From positions 13,110,651-13,174,650 of the forward strand of contig NC_087069.1 of NCBI RefSeq assembly GCF_963678635.1: a DNA stretch of 64,000 nucleotides. The letters are read 5' to 3'. The translations under genes were made by a program, and so were the position numbers. Numbering within the stretch: the first letter of the stretch is position 1; each line of letters begins with the position of its first letter. This DNA is from Symsagittifera roscoffensis. Taxonomy: Eukaryota; Xenacoelomorpha; Acoela; Convolutidae. Below are positions 24,522-37,602 of the stretch, one piece after another. Below the pieces are notes generated by a model. That model saw only the letters and a program-made list of their open reading frames with translations, made no database searches and had not been told where the DNA came from.

Positions 24522-25213
24522 CGTTAGTGTAACACCTCCTCGAGTGGTGTAGTCCTTTGCGGTGGCGTTCGCAGTAATTGGATCGGCCACGGTTTATCCT
24601 GAGGATTTGGTCAGAGCTTTTGAAATGTCTCGCGGGTATTTGTATTTCCCATTGCCTGCGCGATGTACTGGATCATGTGCTTCCACTATGTCACCGACGG
24701 TTCATCAAACGAGGCCTTTTCTTCAAACGTCAAACGCCGACTTGCCCAGTGCGTATAGACGTGAGTGCGAACCTTGGGGAGCCTTGCTTCGGCAAATGCA
24801 AGCCTTGGGGGATACTCGACTTTTTTGTATTGTGCTTGCCCCGTCTGGATACGGCCTTGAAAGCCGCCAGACTAAGTGCCATTAGTAGTCTCGCAGGTCT
24901 TCGTATAGAGACGACTATTGGTACAACTTTCTGTGTTAGCGAAGACCAGAAACGGGGGACTGTGTTCTACAGAACCCCCTGATGTTGAGAAAGCTATTTG
25001 TGGAAAATGGGTTTTCCCAAATTTGCCATGAATGCTAACTTCTACAATGCTTTTGTGGAGCCTATGATGTAATCTTAGGAAGGGGACTTACCCGGTGATT
25101 TTAAAAAGCTCGGAAAGATGGGTAGCTGGGCAACTTGTTACCCTCTAAGGATAGTGCAATTTGTTGAAACTTACCCTCAGTGATGGTCATTTATGACTAT
25201 GAGAATACTGAGG
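24522..25213 (+). other. GC-richer island, copy 2, with a terminal hairpin
   Basis: Near-duplicate of 18,815-19,325 but extending ~150 bp further. The extension ends in a clean hairpin: CCTCAGT (25,175-25,181) pairs with ACTGAGG (25,207-25,213) around an inner GTCAT/ATGAC stem. The A-box-like tggtgtagtcc is kept. A 134-codon + frame overlaps the island. Copy 1 keeps a similar frame, but the recent duplication alone explains that. Confidence 0.4.
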
Positions 25214-26528
25214 ACCGAAGGTGTTGAGTGAAAAGATAGTGTTTCTAGTAGCGATAAGGTTGGTCTCAGAAACTTTCTCTTGTTTCAATTTACATGGTTC
25301 AACTTGCCTTGAATAAATGTAGAGCTCATCCAATGGGGGAGTCTATCTGAGGAAGTGGTTGGATTGCAAGTATTTTCTATAATTAGTTCGGATTTTGGTG
25401 TTGAAAATAGAAATTGGATAGAATATTGTCTGTAAATTGTTCCGATGTTGAATTTACAGGTGGAGGGGTGGCTTTGTTTTTTGTTATCACTTTGTTGTAG
25501 CGATGGTTAGATAATATATGTTGGTTTCCGACTTTGGTTCGCTTAGAGGTGCATAGCGATGAGCTGGTGTTATTTTTTCCTTCAATGGTGCATGTCTTTA
25601 ATATTTAAAAAAATGAATTTTTACGTAAGATATACGAGTAGATTTTTGCGGTTGTTTTGATTGACTTGTTATAGGAGCTACCTGGGGGTTTTTGGCTGGG
25701 TTCGTGAGCGAGGAATATTTTAATGGGGGGGGTTGTCAGTTTTGATTTTTGACCTCAAGTTTTACAGTTGGTAGGTTAAGTTGTGTGTTTTTGATAAATT
25801 TTTTCAGCAAAATGTTTTGATTTGATCTTTTGCTAGTACAAATGCAATTATTTGTATTTCAATACATTTGTAAAGGTTCAGTCTGAGGAAAGCTCTTAAA
25901 TTTAGAAAATTGAAAAAAAATGTTGAAAAGTTCTTTTTATTAAGCAACTTTGTTTAATTTAGATAAAAAGTTGTTCATTATTGTACTATGGTTAGTTGAT
26001 GTATTGTTTGCGGAAAAGTAGGAAAATAAAGGATTGGAATAGACAGTAAGAACTCACAATTTGTATACAAAAAACAAAAATTTTCACGAAAAAATCTAAA
26101 ATGTCGCTTAACAAAAAAATGCAAAAACTGTAAGACAAAGGTAAAGTTTATAGAAAATCAAAAAGAATTGTTTTCAGGAATTGCATGGTTGAGTTTGAAG
26201 TGAGCATTTGAAAAACAATTTGCTTCTGCAATTACTTTTATTTTTTTTTTCAGAAATATTTATAATGGTGTCGATTATTTTATTAATGTTTGTCTAGTCG
26301 GCTGTGTCTGAGTAGGTTTGGGTGAAGCGAAATCTAAAGTTTGCGGTGTAAGATTTCTAATTCTTCTTTTTATGGAATGATAGAGGGTTTTTGTGAGGTA
26401 GACTGCATTCGAGACGGGTGATCTTACGCAATTTTTTTTACTGTAGACTAATTGACTGTTTTTCTTCTTCTGATTATCGGGTTCTAATTGTGCTCAGTCT
26501 AATAATTGATTTTTGTATTGATTGACAG
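25214..26528 (-). pseudogene. Third, more diverged tandem unit (P/S/T-rich and hydrophobic ORF remnants), cut by the gap
   Basis: 25,214-25,550 aligns to 18,480-18,790, and 25,600-26,520 aligns to 15,650-16,560, at lower identity than units A and B show to each other. This unit is either the oldest or closest to the ancestral copy. The assembly gap prevents seeing gag, leader and 5' LTR of this element. Confidence 0.65.
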
Positions 26529-26728
26529 NNNNNNNNNNNNNNNNNNNNNNNNNNNNNNNNNNNNNNNNNNNNNNNNNNNNNNNNNNNNNNNNNNNNNNNN
26601 NNNNNNNNNNNNNNNNNNNNNNNNNNNNNNNNNNNNNNNNNNNNNNNNNNNNNNNNNNNNNNNNNNNNNNNNNNNNNNNNNNNNNNNNNNNNNNNNNNNN
26701 NNNNNNNNNNNNNNNNNNNNNNNNNNNN
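26529..26728. other. Assembly gap (200 N)
   Basis: Exactly 200 N, a typical placeholder of unknown true length. It breaks the - strand element. Confidence 0.99.
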
Positions 26729-29700
26729 TACTTTGGGATGTTCGCATTAGTTCTCAAATTAAGTATAAGTGTTTAGTATTGAAAGTTTTGCGATAATATC
26801 ATAGAGTATTGTAGTATCGAAAAACATGTGAAATTTTTAATGACAGAGACCTGGTAAAGACCTGGTGAAAACCATGGAGAGCTCAAAATTTTTATTTGAT
26901 TATGAATTTTCCCAAAAAACGATTTTTGCGACACCCGCAGAATCTTTAAACTCAACTTCAAAGATATACGTAAATTTAAAAAAAAATCTAGTACCTTGCG
27001 ATATTCGCGGGCTAGCTCAGGTTAATTAAATTTTTATACTAGGAAAAAAATGAAAGAGCACAGCTATATTTGCGGAGGTTACAAGAAACAATGTCAATTA
27101 TGATGCACTTTTATTCAACATAGATGTTATTTACGTCCGCGGAAGAATTTTGAGAAAAATTTGAAAATGAAACAAAAAAAAAGAAAATAAGAATCCATAG
27201 CTCTTGTCAGTTATCATTACTGTTTCTGCTTTGAAAAAATCTTCAATATTAAAGGATAATCGAAAACATTTCGATTTTAATTCGAAACAGATTGCAGTAC
27301 AAGAGGCATCTTATGATATGATTTCAAATTTTTGATTAACCATTAATATAACATAAAACAATTTTTTGATCATAGGCGCGTGTTTTCAGTGACAACGACG
27401 AGAAGTATTCTTGATTTTCAAATCAAAACTTTGCTAAAGAAAAACACAGATAAGCTACTGAATTATCTGAGTTAGGTTGTTGATTGATAATTATTGCACT
27501 GACAGAAAACATGGTTTGAAACAATTTCGAACAGAGCATGACTCATCCGAACTCATTATCAAGCAGGCGTAAGTGGTTTTAGTTCATATCAATTTTTCTG
27601 GAAAAAACACTTGGATGGATTCAATGTAGGACCCGATGATAAACCATTTTCTATGGATTCTTCAATCTGTGACTATTCAAAACCTCAAAATGAAAATGCA
27701 TGCGGAAAATTCCTGTATAGTTTTTATTATAATATTAAAAACATTTCAGTATCAATTCGTCAATCAGATAGGTCAAAAAATTGCAATCATTTTGTAATCT
27801 CAAAACTTTGTTACTTTTGTTGAGGTGTCGGATGCATTAGATACAGATCATTCAAACAGTAATTACTCACCTGAGTAACAAATGCCCAAGCAGAAAAACA
27901 AACTTTGAAATACATTAAAAACAGGATTTGTTGCAGGAAAATGAAATTTTTTCTGACAAAAACTTTGAAAATGTTTACTCAGAAATGTTTTCCAATATTG
28001 TCTTAATTTGTTAATTTAGCGTTAGTAATAGCAATTCAAAAAGGTAGAACAAAGAAAAAATCAAATAAAAATAGACCAAAGTTTTTTAAGGATTTTTAAG
28101 CATTTTTTTGAAAAATTACTCTCAAAACGAAATATTGAGTTTTTGGACACATTATTATGATTTATTTATGACTCATATTTCAAATTGATTAATCGAAATC
28201 AAAATAATGCGCTGAAGATACATCAGTGAAAGAAAAATTACAACAATACAATGACGATATTAGAAGAAAGAAATAGGTTGATAACCAATTAGCTAACTTT
28301 GAACTTGACAAAACAATGAACCTAATTAAAAAAAAAGCATAGAGAGATTTTTTAAAAAGGATAATTGATGATCTTAAAAACAACATGTATACTGATTAAT
28401 TGGACGTTTACTTCGACTCAAGTTTAGACGTTTTTTTCGTGAATTGCTTTACCGATTACGTGAAATAGTACTAAGAGCCATGTCTTTCACATTCAGCCAA
28501 TACCTAAATGTTGGGTATTAGTGATGGACAGCTAATAATTAACTTCGAAATTCTGATATGAAGCAAAATCATTTTTCGGTACTTTTTTCAAAGAAGGAAG
28601 TCATCAAACTGTAGCATGTTTTTAAGAAACCTACAGGATATACTGGGTGAAAGAACTGCACAGATAAGCAATTCTAGTTTCTTTTTTAATTTCAGGTTTA
28701 AAATCTGAATTACTAAAAAACTCAAGTTTGGACTATGGAAATTCACATTTAGAAATTGCATTTTGAAAGAGTGTAAAAAGACACCAACAAAAAACTCCTA
28801 GGCAAAATCCTAAAAAATGTGTGCGGATTCAAAAATTATTTTACGACATTAAACTTTCTTGTTAAAGTTTTTGCCGATACAGTCATGACTCTTAGTGGCA
28901 ATCAATTGAAAATTTTCTACCTTAGTTTGCGCGAGATATACCTTACGAATAACATGACAAATTTGAGTTTTATGGTTTCGAATTGTACCGTTTATTTGAA
29001 ACTTCTCAGTATATATGGGCTTGAAATTGTAGGGGCTTGATCCTTATTCAAAAAATTACTAGAATAGGTCTGGTTCCTTTTGTTGTTCTTGCATATCAGA
29101 AGAAGGTAAATTTCTACTGGTCAGAAATAAAATCAGGTTTTAGTTGAAACTTGTTCTCAGTCAAAAGTAATAACTTTTATCTTGGGTAGGACAGAAAAAA
29201 TTACATTTCAGGTCTGAATTTTATGAAAAAGAAATGTTTTCCAAATTAGTTCAAAAATTTAGACATTTTATTTGGCCCAGTATCAAAAAAAAAATTTCTT
29301 ATGCATTTTTTTTATTGGGCCAAATAAAACATCTGCATTTCTAAATAAAATTTTTAAACAAGGTCTTGAATGCAAAAATCTATATGCTTCTTTCCAGTAA
29401 CAGATAGAAACTATCTAGTTAAGCCTGATTACAATTTAAAAACTGAAATAAGCTGAAAATTATCTTAAAATGAAAATCTGACGTCAAGCTGAAAAAAAAC
29501 AAATTCAACAAAGAAAGTGACTTAAACGTAAGCGGCAAAACTTAAATTATTGGTGTTATGCAAATTATCAAGACTAAGAAAAAATCAGGAGCATCACAAA
29601 CAAAAATTTAAAATAAGACAAAAACCAAATTTTTTTTCTATTTTTTTTTGTTTTGAAAGAGGAACACATTGATTACTAAGTATTCATTCATCGCCGGTAC

Positions 29701-30320
29701 GACATGTAAAATTTCATAATAAATTGAGTTTTCAGCGAGCATTATAAAGTTAAGAAGATTTCTAATATTAATTTGACAAAATGACCATTTTTTTTAAACG
29801 CCAGATTTTACTCTGCAGTGAAAATTTCGGCGATTAATTTTTAACTAGTCATTTTTTTCTCGAAAATTGAGCATCTAGGCTTCTACGTTATGTACAAAAA
29901 ATCATAATTTTGAGAGCAAGTTTTGGGTGAAATTCGGAATTTTAAGAGAAGAGAATCAAAACGCTCCCAATGTTTGAAATTTTTGTTCAAATGATTTCTT
30001 TTTCACGAAAATTTGAATCAACTATTTTTCCGCAGTTTTTACTATCCGGAAAAAGTTGAATATCTTTTCATTTTCATCAGTGGTTTTCAAACCGTTTTAA
30101 AAAACAATTATAAATTCTATAAACCCATTTGGCTCTCTTTTTGTAGCGTTTTGCGTGTTCAAGTTTGTTCATTTGGCTGCTGAATATTTAAAACTTGGCA
30201 CGCTCGGGTCAAAAATAAGACTTTCCCTGAAAAGAAAGGTATATGAGCACAATTTTTAGTACGATTGCTTTTCTAGTTGTAACGAAAAAATAGAACCATT
30301 TGCACCCAATTAAGAGCATC
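26729..30320. other. AT-rich host DNA, no gene seen
   Basis: Only short frames without recognisable domains. One (27,611-27,823, 70 codons, no ATG at its start) is weakly protein-like but unassigned. A hairpin lies at 29,265-29,336. Confidence 0.4.
29265..29336. repeat. Inverted repeat (hairpin)
   Basis: ttttatttggccca (from 29,267) faces tgggccaaataaaa (to 29,329) across ~30 bp of A/T. It could be a MITE remnant or a transcribed hairpin. Confidence 0.75.
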
Positions 30321-30579
30321 TTTTTTGGGTAAGTTTGGTACCATTCATCATCTTTTCGATGGCAAATCAAAGAAGAAAATTTGGGCTCAATCAGCTCCTT
30401 TTTACAAGAACAATTTTTTCCGAACGACTAGACCAGACTCATTGAGTACCCAAGACCACTGCACCACCTCTGTTCACCAATCCTTAAAAATACTGTTTGT
30501 TTGGTCTATTCAAGCACAAAATAGGTAACCGAATGATAATTTAAAAATTGATAAAAATTGTACTATTTCAGTTTTTTTT

Positions 30580-30770
30580 GAAAAAATTGGGCTCATTCTG
30601 CTATTTTCGCAAAAATTGGACTCATTCAACCACTTTTGATAAAATTTGTGCTATTTCAGTCCCTCTTTGAAAAACTGAGCTCATTCAGTTTCATACTGCA
30701 AAACAAGGATCAAAAATTGGATATTTTTTTTTGTTTTAAAATAGGCTCATTCAGCAACCCCAAAACAAAA
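30580..30770 (+). repeat. Degenerate minisatellite with GCTCATTCAG-type units
   Basis: Successive variants of aaaattggrctcattcar appear at about 30,585, 30,615, 30,668 and 30,742, separated by T-rich spacers. A related ggctcaatcagc lies at about 30,382. Confidence 0.5.
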
Positions 30771-32600
30771 AGAGACCAAAATGAGGACCAATTATTTTGG
30801 CTGCTCACTGTCCACGTATATATAATTTTGAGGGATGAAATTGTTTGCCTCAATTTGATCTAGAATGATTTAGTTTCACCCGTTAACAGAAAATAAAAAG
30901 CAGCGCACTTTAACGACCCAAAAAGGCTAATTTGCCAAAGCTTAAACACTTAAGCAAATTCAATTTGTTGAAATTTGTTTTGAGCACAGAAAAACTATAA
31001 AAAAATGAATAGGTCTTAAAAAAAGCTTAGACCAAGTGGCACGAGGAAAGTCAGCATTTTAAATATTCGGAGATTTTGTTCTAGCTATTACAGCAATCAG
31101 CTTCAGGTCATAAAAAAAACTTTCTCAGTCAAATCATCTATTGAAAACATCGACTACCTGAGTTTAATAATTAAAAATACGTTGAAGCTGCAATCTTTTG
31201 CTTAAACTTTCACAAAAGCGCAAGAAATAACCTCTATGGCAACTCTTTTTTAAAAGTGTTTCAATTTTGTGCTTAGTTTTTTTGAAATCTAGGCACAATA
31301 ACAATTGACCAAACAGTAGATTTTTGTTTTTACTGTTTTTCTGTTTTTCCAAAAATGTTTTCTCACTAGAACTTCAGAGCCAGTTGATGATTGTTGCTTA
31401 TCTCAAAAATTGTTTGAGAAGTTAAGCGCTCCTCCTTCATGTAAATCATTGTTTTCCATGGTTACGGTACTTGAGTTTGACATGAAAAAAAATCATTTTC
31501 GTTGGCATTGTCTTTTAAAAGATTTAAAAAATTGTTCAAAAAAAATAATTCGAAAAGGGTCTTTGCAAAAGAAGGCGGCCACGGGGCACAAGGAAACTTA
31601 GCATTATTGGTTCTTAATTCAGACCCTTTTAGCAATCAATTTCAAGTATTCAAAATGTTCTTGCAGTAAACTCGCTTTCGAAAATATTGAATCACTATGT
31701 TATTGTGAAATTATAATTAACATATTTTTTGTGAGGTTCGAAATTGACAAATGTGACAAGGTTTTGGACCAAATAACTTCAAAAAGCTATATCGAGCTCA
31801 AATTTTCCGTGATTTTCTGCGACAATTTGAACCAAAATTTTCATTTGATAGTTTTTAACTTACGTTTTCCAACGAAGGCCAGACAAAGTTCCTCAAAATA
31901 AATAGATAACAGACATAGATATAAAAAAAAGAAATTCAAATGTAGCGAGAAATTAATAGCAAATTGGAAAGGTCGCATGGAATTTCAAGCAACGTCAAGC
32001 GCTGATAAATATTGATCTATTAGATCAAACAAGGAGTTTGATTGACATCACAAGTAAAAATATTTTGTCCGAATTTTTGTGCGATTTTAGTAAATAGTAC
32101 CTTAAAAATAACATTCTTGTATCGGGTCGCGCAAAACCTTGAAGTTTTTGAACTGCGCTTTGGAAGGTCTGGAACAGTTTTTGGCAAAGCAATCTTTGAT
32201 GCAGCGTAAACTCCCTCAATTTGAACTTCTTTTTTATCCACAATCACCCAATATCAAAAAGCAACTTATATTTGTTTTGGTTTTTTGTATCGGTAACCAA
32301 AATTCCGAAAAAAACACTTGGGTCAGACAATTTGAAATTCTTTTTGAAAGCGGGTCTTTTGTTCGCATACAGAATTACCGTTTAATTTTTCATCATCATA
32401 GTTAAATTCAATCAAATAATCAATGAGTCCACGTTTTTTCTGCGGAGTTTGCATTTTCAAACCCCAAAATTCGATCAATTACGATTTCAAATAAAAAATG
32501 AGCGTTTTATGGTCAACTGTACAATGTTCACATCTTTTTGAGAAATTGCGAGAAACCGGAAATTAGCAAGTCATAGAGGTAAAAACCCGGGTTGACCAAA
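30771..32600. other. AT-rich host DNA, no gene seen
   Basis: Diverged direct repeats link about 31,035-31,150 and 31,575-31,690 (gcacraggaaa...agcat, then a run with agcaatca..ttca). No coding signal. Confidence 0.35.
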
Positions 32601-32748
32601 AATGCTAGTCATACAATTTTCATATGTAGAAAAATGCTAATGATACACTATTCATGATTGAGAACAATTCCATAATTACAGAAAATTGCGTGAAAAGTCT
32701 ATGATAAATGATTTCTCATATCTGATAATTGTATGACTAGCATTTTTG
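32600..32748. repeat. Small foldback element with TGCTAGTCATAC ends
   Basis: aaaaatgctagtcatacaat at the left faces attgtatgactagcattttt at the right, about 145 bp end to end. Further copies of the same end motif lie near 33,181, 34,447, 34,489, 34,624 and 63,780-63,960, so it belongs to a dispersed family. Confidence 0.75.
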
Positions 32749-34195
32749 GGCGGTGTTCGTATAACCGAAAACGAGTGACAAAGGCATTGGTTACTCAAAA
32801 GTAGAGTCACCACAGTTATGATTGTTTTGCAATTTCAAAGCTTTGGAGGCGGCCTGACTTGTCTTAGATTTGTCTTACACAAACGATATAATGGAAGTAT
32901 CAAATTTTGAGTTTTTGAGTTAATCATGCATTGATCAAGGCATACAAAAACATGCCATACAAAATAAATAGAAGTTTTAAGCGTTTTTTAAAAGAGTTAT
33001 CCAAAGAAACGCAAAAAACTCAACTTTTGTGCATCCAGGACTTCGTTATGCACACAATTAAGTAATGTATATTTTTTTTTGAAAAAAATTGTCTAAACAC
33101 AAATTTCGTTTTTCGATTAAAAAAAAACAAAAATAAATTTTGAGGCAATTTCGAAAAGAAAAATTTGCTATCGCCAACAAAATGCTAGTCATAGAGTTTC
33201 CAAATATGGAAATTGTAAGATTAGCATTTTTTGACAAAATTTTTTCTTTTTTTATTTATGACCATACGCCAACTTATATGCCAAAACAAGAAAACAGAAG
33301 GGGAGGGGAGAGGAGGGGGGGTTCTCTAGTGGTTCGACCTCCTGCATACCCGAAGGGCGCTCCTTTGGTATAGTCTTAAGATATTTTAGTGATTACTGAA
33401 AGCTCAGAAAATCAACTTTGTAGACCTAAAAAAGTCAAAATAAATATATATATTTTTTTGGAAAATCCTAGATCCGCTGCTGCCTGACAACTGTTTTTTT
33501 TTAATTTTAAGAACACTTCGATAATGATAACACAAGTTTTCATTAATTTTATATATAAAAAAGCCATTACATTTTATAGTTCAGATTTTTGTGTCGTATT
33601 ACTGTCATTAAAAAATTACTAACTACAATTTATGAGATACCAGACATAAAAGAAAAATCAGTAGTTAGATTGAAGTTTGAGCAAATTTTGAGATGAAAAC
33701 AAAATCTCTGAGTCAAAGTTTTGAAAACACAGTGTCAAAATTGCTATATATGGAATTTCATTTTTATCGTTAAAATCTTAAGTTCTTTTTTGTTTGCCAT
33801 ACTTAAAGCATCTAAATATGGACGGAGTATGAATGATTCACTCGTTTTACTTCATCTTATTCGGCGACAAATTAATCGTCATATAATTTCTTTAACTGGT
33901 TCAAATGAAAACGGCATTATTATTAGTTGTCGTTTTTCTTCTCGCGGGGTCTGAGACATTAGGCTAAAATTTAGAAACTAGATATCATCTGTGAACAAAT
34001 CATTAATGACAAATGAATCTGTTTCCTAAAGAGTTGAAACGATTCTAAATCATTTCTCGTTTCGCCAGTTGTCGATCACAGTTGTCGTGTCGTCTTTTGA
34101 AAGTTATCTAAAACCTATTATCCTAACGCTATTCTTACGAAATTTTCTTCAAAATACACCTAAACTGGATAAAAAAATTAGGCTAATAACATCAG
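32749..34195. other. Intergenic host DNA
   Basis: Contains a G-rich purine tract at about 33,298-33,330 and a small palindrome at 33,180-33,232 made of two tgctagtcat-type half sites. No supported gene. Confidence 0.4.
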
Positions 34196-34253
34196 ACAAT
34201 GAATAATACGCTGAAAATGATTTCTCAATTTGCTGTACAATTCATGTACTCAG

Positions 34254-35098
34254 TGAAAGATTCCGAAAACAAGCATCTGGCTCGTAGAATACATGCCGCC
34301 CCTGCGGCCCCTCTCATCCACCGCCGGAACCATGGATTCACTCTGGCATCAATCATGGGAAAAATTGACCAGGAGCAGGTATGTCACAAATTTGTTAACA
34401 ATATTTTTCACAAACTTTCAACTCCCGGGTTGACCTCCATACACCCAAAATGCTTATCATACAATCCCATACATCAAGTGTGTGGGAAAATGCTGGTCGT
34501 ACAATTTTCATACAATTTCGAAAAATGGGCGAAAAAAGATATAAACTAATTTCTGCGGCCGTTTGATTCTAATAAAACAATCTGGTGATAAAAATTAGAA
34601 TTTTCGTTTTTTGAAAAAAAAAACGCTTATCATACAATTCGCATATGTTAAATGATAACCCGTATTTAAAAACTTAATTTTTTTTTCAAAATTGAAATCT
34701 AGGAGTAAACATGAAATCTTTAAAATGTTCGTAAAATTGAATGAAATTGATTGGAGTTAACAAAACTATGTGTAAAAGTAGAAAAAAGGTTTTCGAAACA
34801 CACAATTTCCAATTTCATAACGAAACTTAGATCGAAATTAAATTTAAGTCGATTTTGCTGTCTCCAAATGAACCGTAAAAATCTTTCTGAGAATTTTGAG
34901 CAGTACGTTACCAAAAAAAAAGAATACCAGTAAGTAAAGTACATCATATAATTTTTACTACTGCAGTTTAAGGCAGTAATCATCCAAGAAGGAAGCTTTT
35001 CCAGCGAAGAAGAGACGCAAACCGTCTCCTTCGTGGATGAATCCGATCATCCAGAATCGCTGAAACTCTCTCGGGATCCCGCAATCAACATAAACTGA
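34254..35098 (+). CDS. Likely 3' end of a host gene, two exons
   Basis: Two coding stretches in one phase are joined by a good intron. The first runs from an acceptor at 34,253 (tgtactcag) to 34,378. It uses balanced, GC-richer codons and ends in CAG before a GTATGT donor at 34,379, phase 0. The second runs from 34,967 (acceptor tactactgcag) to a TGA at 35,096-35,098 and encodes 43 residues rich in Ser and Glu. Both joins fall in phase 0, and codon use contrasts with the AT-rich surroundings. The product is not recognised. Exons upstream of 34,254 are expected but I could not place them; the ATG at 34,199 may or may not be used. Confidence 0.45.
34440..34650. repeat. Cluster of TGCTNRTCATAC motifs in the intron region
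   Basis: Motif copies at about 34,450 (tgcttatcatacaat), 34,491 (tgctggtcgtacaat) and 34,625 (cgcttatcatacaat) are each followed by a cata step. Same family as the foldback at 32,600. Confidence 0.6.
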
Positions 35099-37600
35099 GG
35101 ACAAAAAGGGTGAGCTTTGATTCATTGTAAAAATTTTTTTTCAATTGTATTGACGTTGATGATTAGAACTTTTGACCCAAAATCAATCTAAGCTGGGGAA
35201 GGGAAGGGTTTTTAACTTAATGCATAGAAGTCATCTATAGTAACTATAATAGTTATTATTATTCATCAAATTATTAATTATTGAAATTATTCTAGGACGA
35301 TGTTTCACACTGATGATTAGAGAAAGAGCCGTTGTGAGAGCTTACCTTAATCTTATCCTAGTAAACGTTTGTCACTTAATTTAACTACGTTGTTTTTATT
35401 TACAAACTGAAAAATGTCCAAAAACTTTATATATGGAAATTGTCAAGAAAAAACAATAGCGGTCGAAACTAATTGCAAGAAAGTCATATTTTTTGTTTCC
35501 GAAAAAAGATTGTGGACATTTTTTTTCAGTTGTCCTAAAATTTTTTTACAGTCCTTGATTCGGCATAATTTTCAAAAAAGTTTCAAAAAGTTGTCGACCT
35601 TTTTTTTAAGTCAACCAAATTGATTTTACGAGCTGCCCAAAGCACTAAAATGTCCTTGCTTCGGCCAAACTATCTGCGCCGCAGGAAAAATTGTGAAAAA
35701 AACAGGCCAAAAAAAGAGTTTTTAGATACTTTTTTTTGGAAAAGTTTGACAAAAACAGCGTGTTTTTCGGCCCGCAATTGCCATTCAAAATTAGTAATTA
35801 TTGACGCCAAAGGCGCCTTTCAAAAATTTTTAGAGACCTTCAGCCAAAATGGATAACTCGAATTAGTACAAAGTGGGACCTTTTTGGTCGACAGGGTGTC
35901 GAGCCCCTGGGGGGGGGGGGGGTCGTCCGCTTCCTTTAAGACCATTTATCCACGAATGAAAATACCAATATACGAGCTGTACAGCTCATCACGGCGAACC
36001 GCTGTTGTGCCCCTTCTAAAATCGCTGGTGCTTGCTTCGGTACTTTTTCTTGCGTATGATCCCCAGCCTTTTTCAAGGTTGGTTTGACAGTGCTCACACT
36101 TGGTCGTTTTTTGCGGGCAACTGATTGCTAAGTTTTTGTGATTGGGAAAAAATGGTTTCATGATAGCCGAAAAAAGTTGTTCTTCTATAGCCGAAATTTT
36201 GTTTCCCCGAAAAAAATAATGAACGCCAATATAGTCCCTTTTTGCTTTTTAAATCTAAAATACTCATCCGTTATCTAAAAACGTTACTCTTAGTCTATTA
36301 GATGAGTTTTTACTTCAATTTTTTGAAATTATAACGAACTTTTGTTATTCCATTATAATAGTCTCATTTTGTCATTTTTTGCTAAATCCCTGAAGAAGAG
36401 ACTTTGTTGTTTTGTTTTTTGGGTAAGCATCCTGTTAATGAGGATCATTATGCAAGAATTACTTAGAGTGAACAATGACAGTGTTTTGTTTTGACATTGA
36501 GCCCATTATCGTAGCTATCTTCAACCAAAGTATCTCCAATTAGTTTTTGAAGTACTTTTTACTGAAGTTCATATTGGAAACTTCAAGTTTTCACCCTTAC
36601 AGTGATTTTTCCCAACGGAGTTTCCTCAAGTTGATTGAAACAGCCAACTTCAGAAACTGAATTTTTTTTTCTGAGAGTGATGCAAATTGCATGAACATTT
36701 TTTCTTAATATAATTTAGATGAATTTTACTCCGTTGGCAATACTTACTCTAAAAACTTACTCTAAACTATTTTTTTCATCGCGGATGAAATTGGTTCGAA
36801 GTTGATAAATGCCTTGTGGTTTGTAGCTGTAATCAATTCTAAGTTTAAACTGTCAAAACTGATCTCGAAATGAAAAGAAGTCAAAATTGCCATTTTTAAT
36901 TTTCTTATTGTGTAGTTGAGAGGAAGCAAACGTTTTTTTATAGAAACTCAATCAAAAAATAATGATTATTATCAAAAATTTGGATCTATTTAACCATCCA
37001 CCCCCAATGGTATCTGAAACTGTCCAACCCTATAAATAAATTCGAATTGTATTGAGAATTCTAATTCAGCGTTCTTTCTGATTGGTCGAAATATCTGTAT
37101 ACCAATCTCCTACCTTTTCTCGAATGGGGTTAAATAATTAGTTCGAGCCAAAATTTTGAAGGTTTTGTGTTTCAGGCGTTACAATGTCGAAAAAACGAAA
37201 ATTTTGCTGGTCTCAAAAGCGATATTTGAGTGTTCATTGCTGCCTCCGTCATTTCACCATGCCGACCTTATAGAAGAACTGAAGCACCTCCAATGCGAAG
37301 ACGTCCTTTAGCTTAGTTTGTGTAGTAGCTCTGGGATATCTGTCTAGCATTTTTCTGAATCAAATGTTCGACTTTTTTGTTGTGAGTTAAAAGCATGATT
37401 TGAACTTTAATAAGATAGTTCTGAACTTTATTGTTATTGTAAATATTCGAATAATCACTCCTTACTATGGAGATAATTTTTTGATGAAATTCAAACTTTA
37501 TAAAGTATATACTTTTTATCTGATTGTCAACCTATGACGCGTGAAAAAGTAGAAAAAAAATCTTTTTTATTCTGAAGGATAAATTGGATCATTCGATAGC
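35099..37600. other. Host DNA, no gene supported
   Basis: A run of 13-14 G at about 35,910 and several short open frames (35,414-36,087) occur without recognisable domains. Around 36,608-36,745 a cccaacggagt block faces actccgttgg, an imperfect inverted repeat of ~135 bp. Confidence 0.35.
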
Positions 37601-37602
37601 TA

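Noticed and set aside
24562..24982. Overlapping 107- and 134-codon + frames in the GC-richer island (and 101 codons at 18,959)
   Set aside because: No family resemblance. Similarity between copies is explained by recent duplication, and GC-rich DNA has fewer stops.
25175..25213. C/D-box snoRNA
   Set aside because: A GTGATGG and a CTGA occur with a closing stem, but the unit is under 40 nt, too short, and the C box is imperfect. Kept only as a hairpin.
26494..26796. Open frames across 26,529-26,728
   Set aside because: They consist of N bases from the assembly gap.
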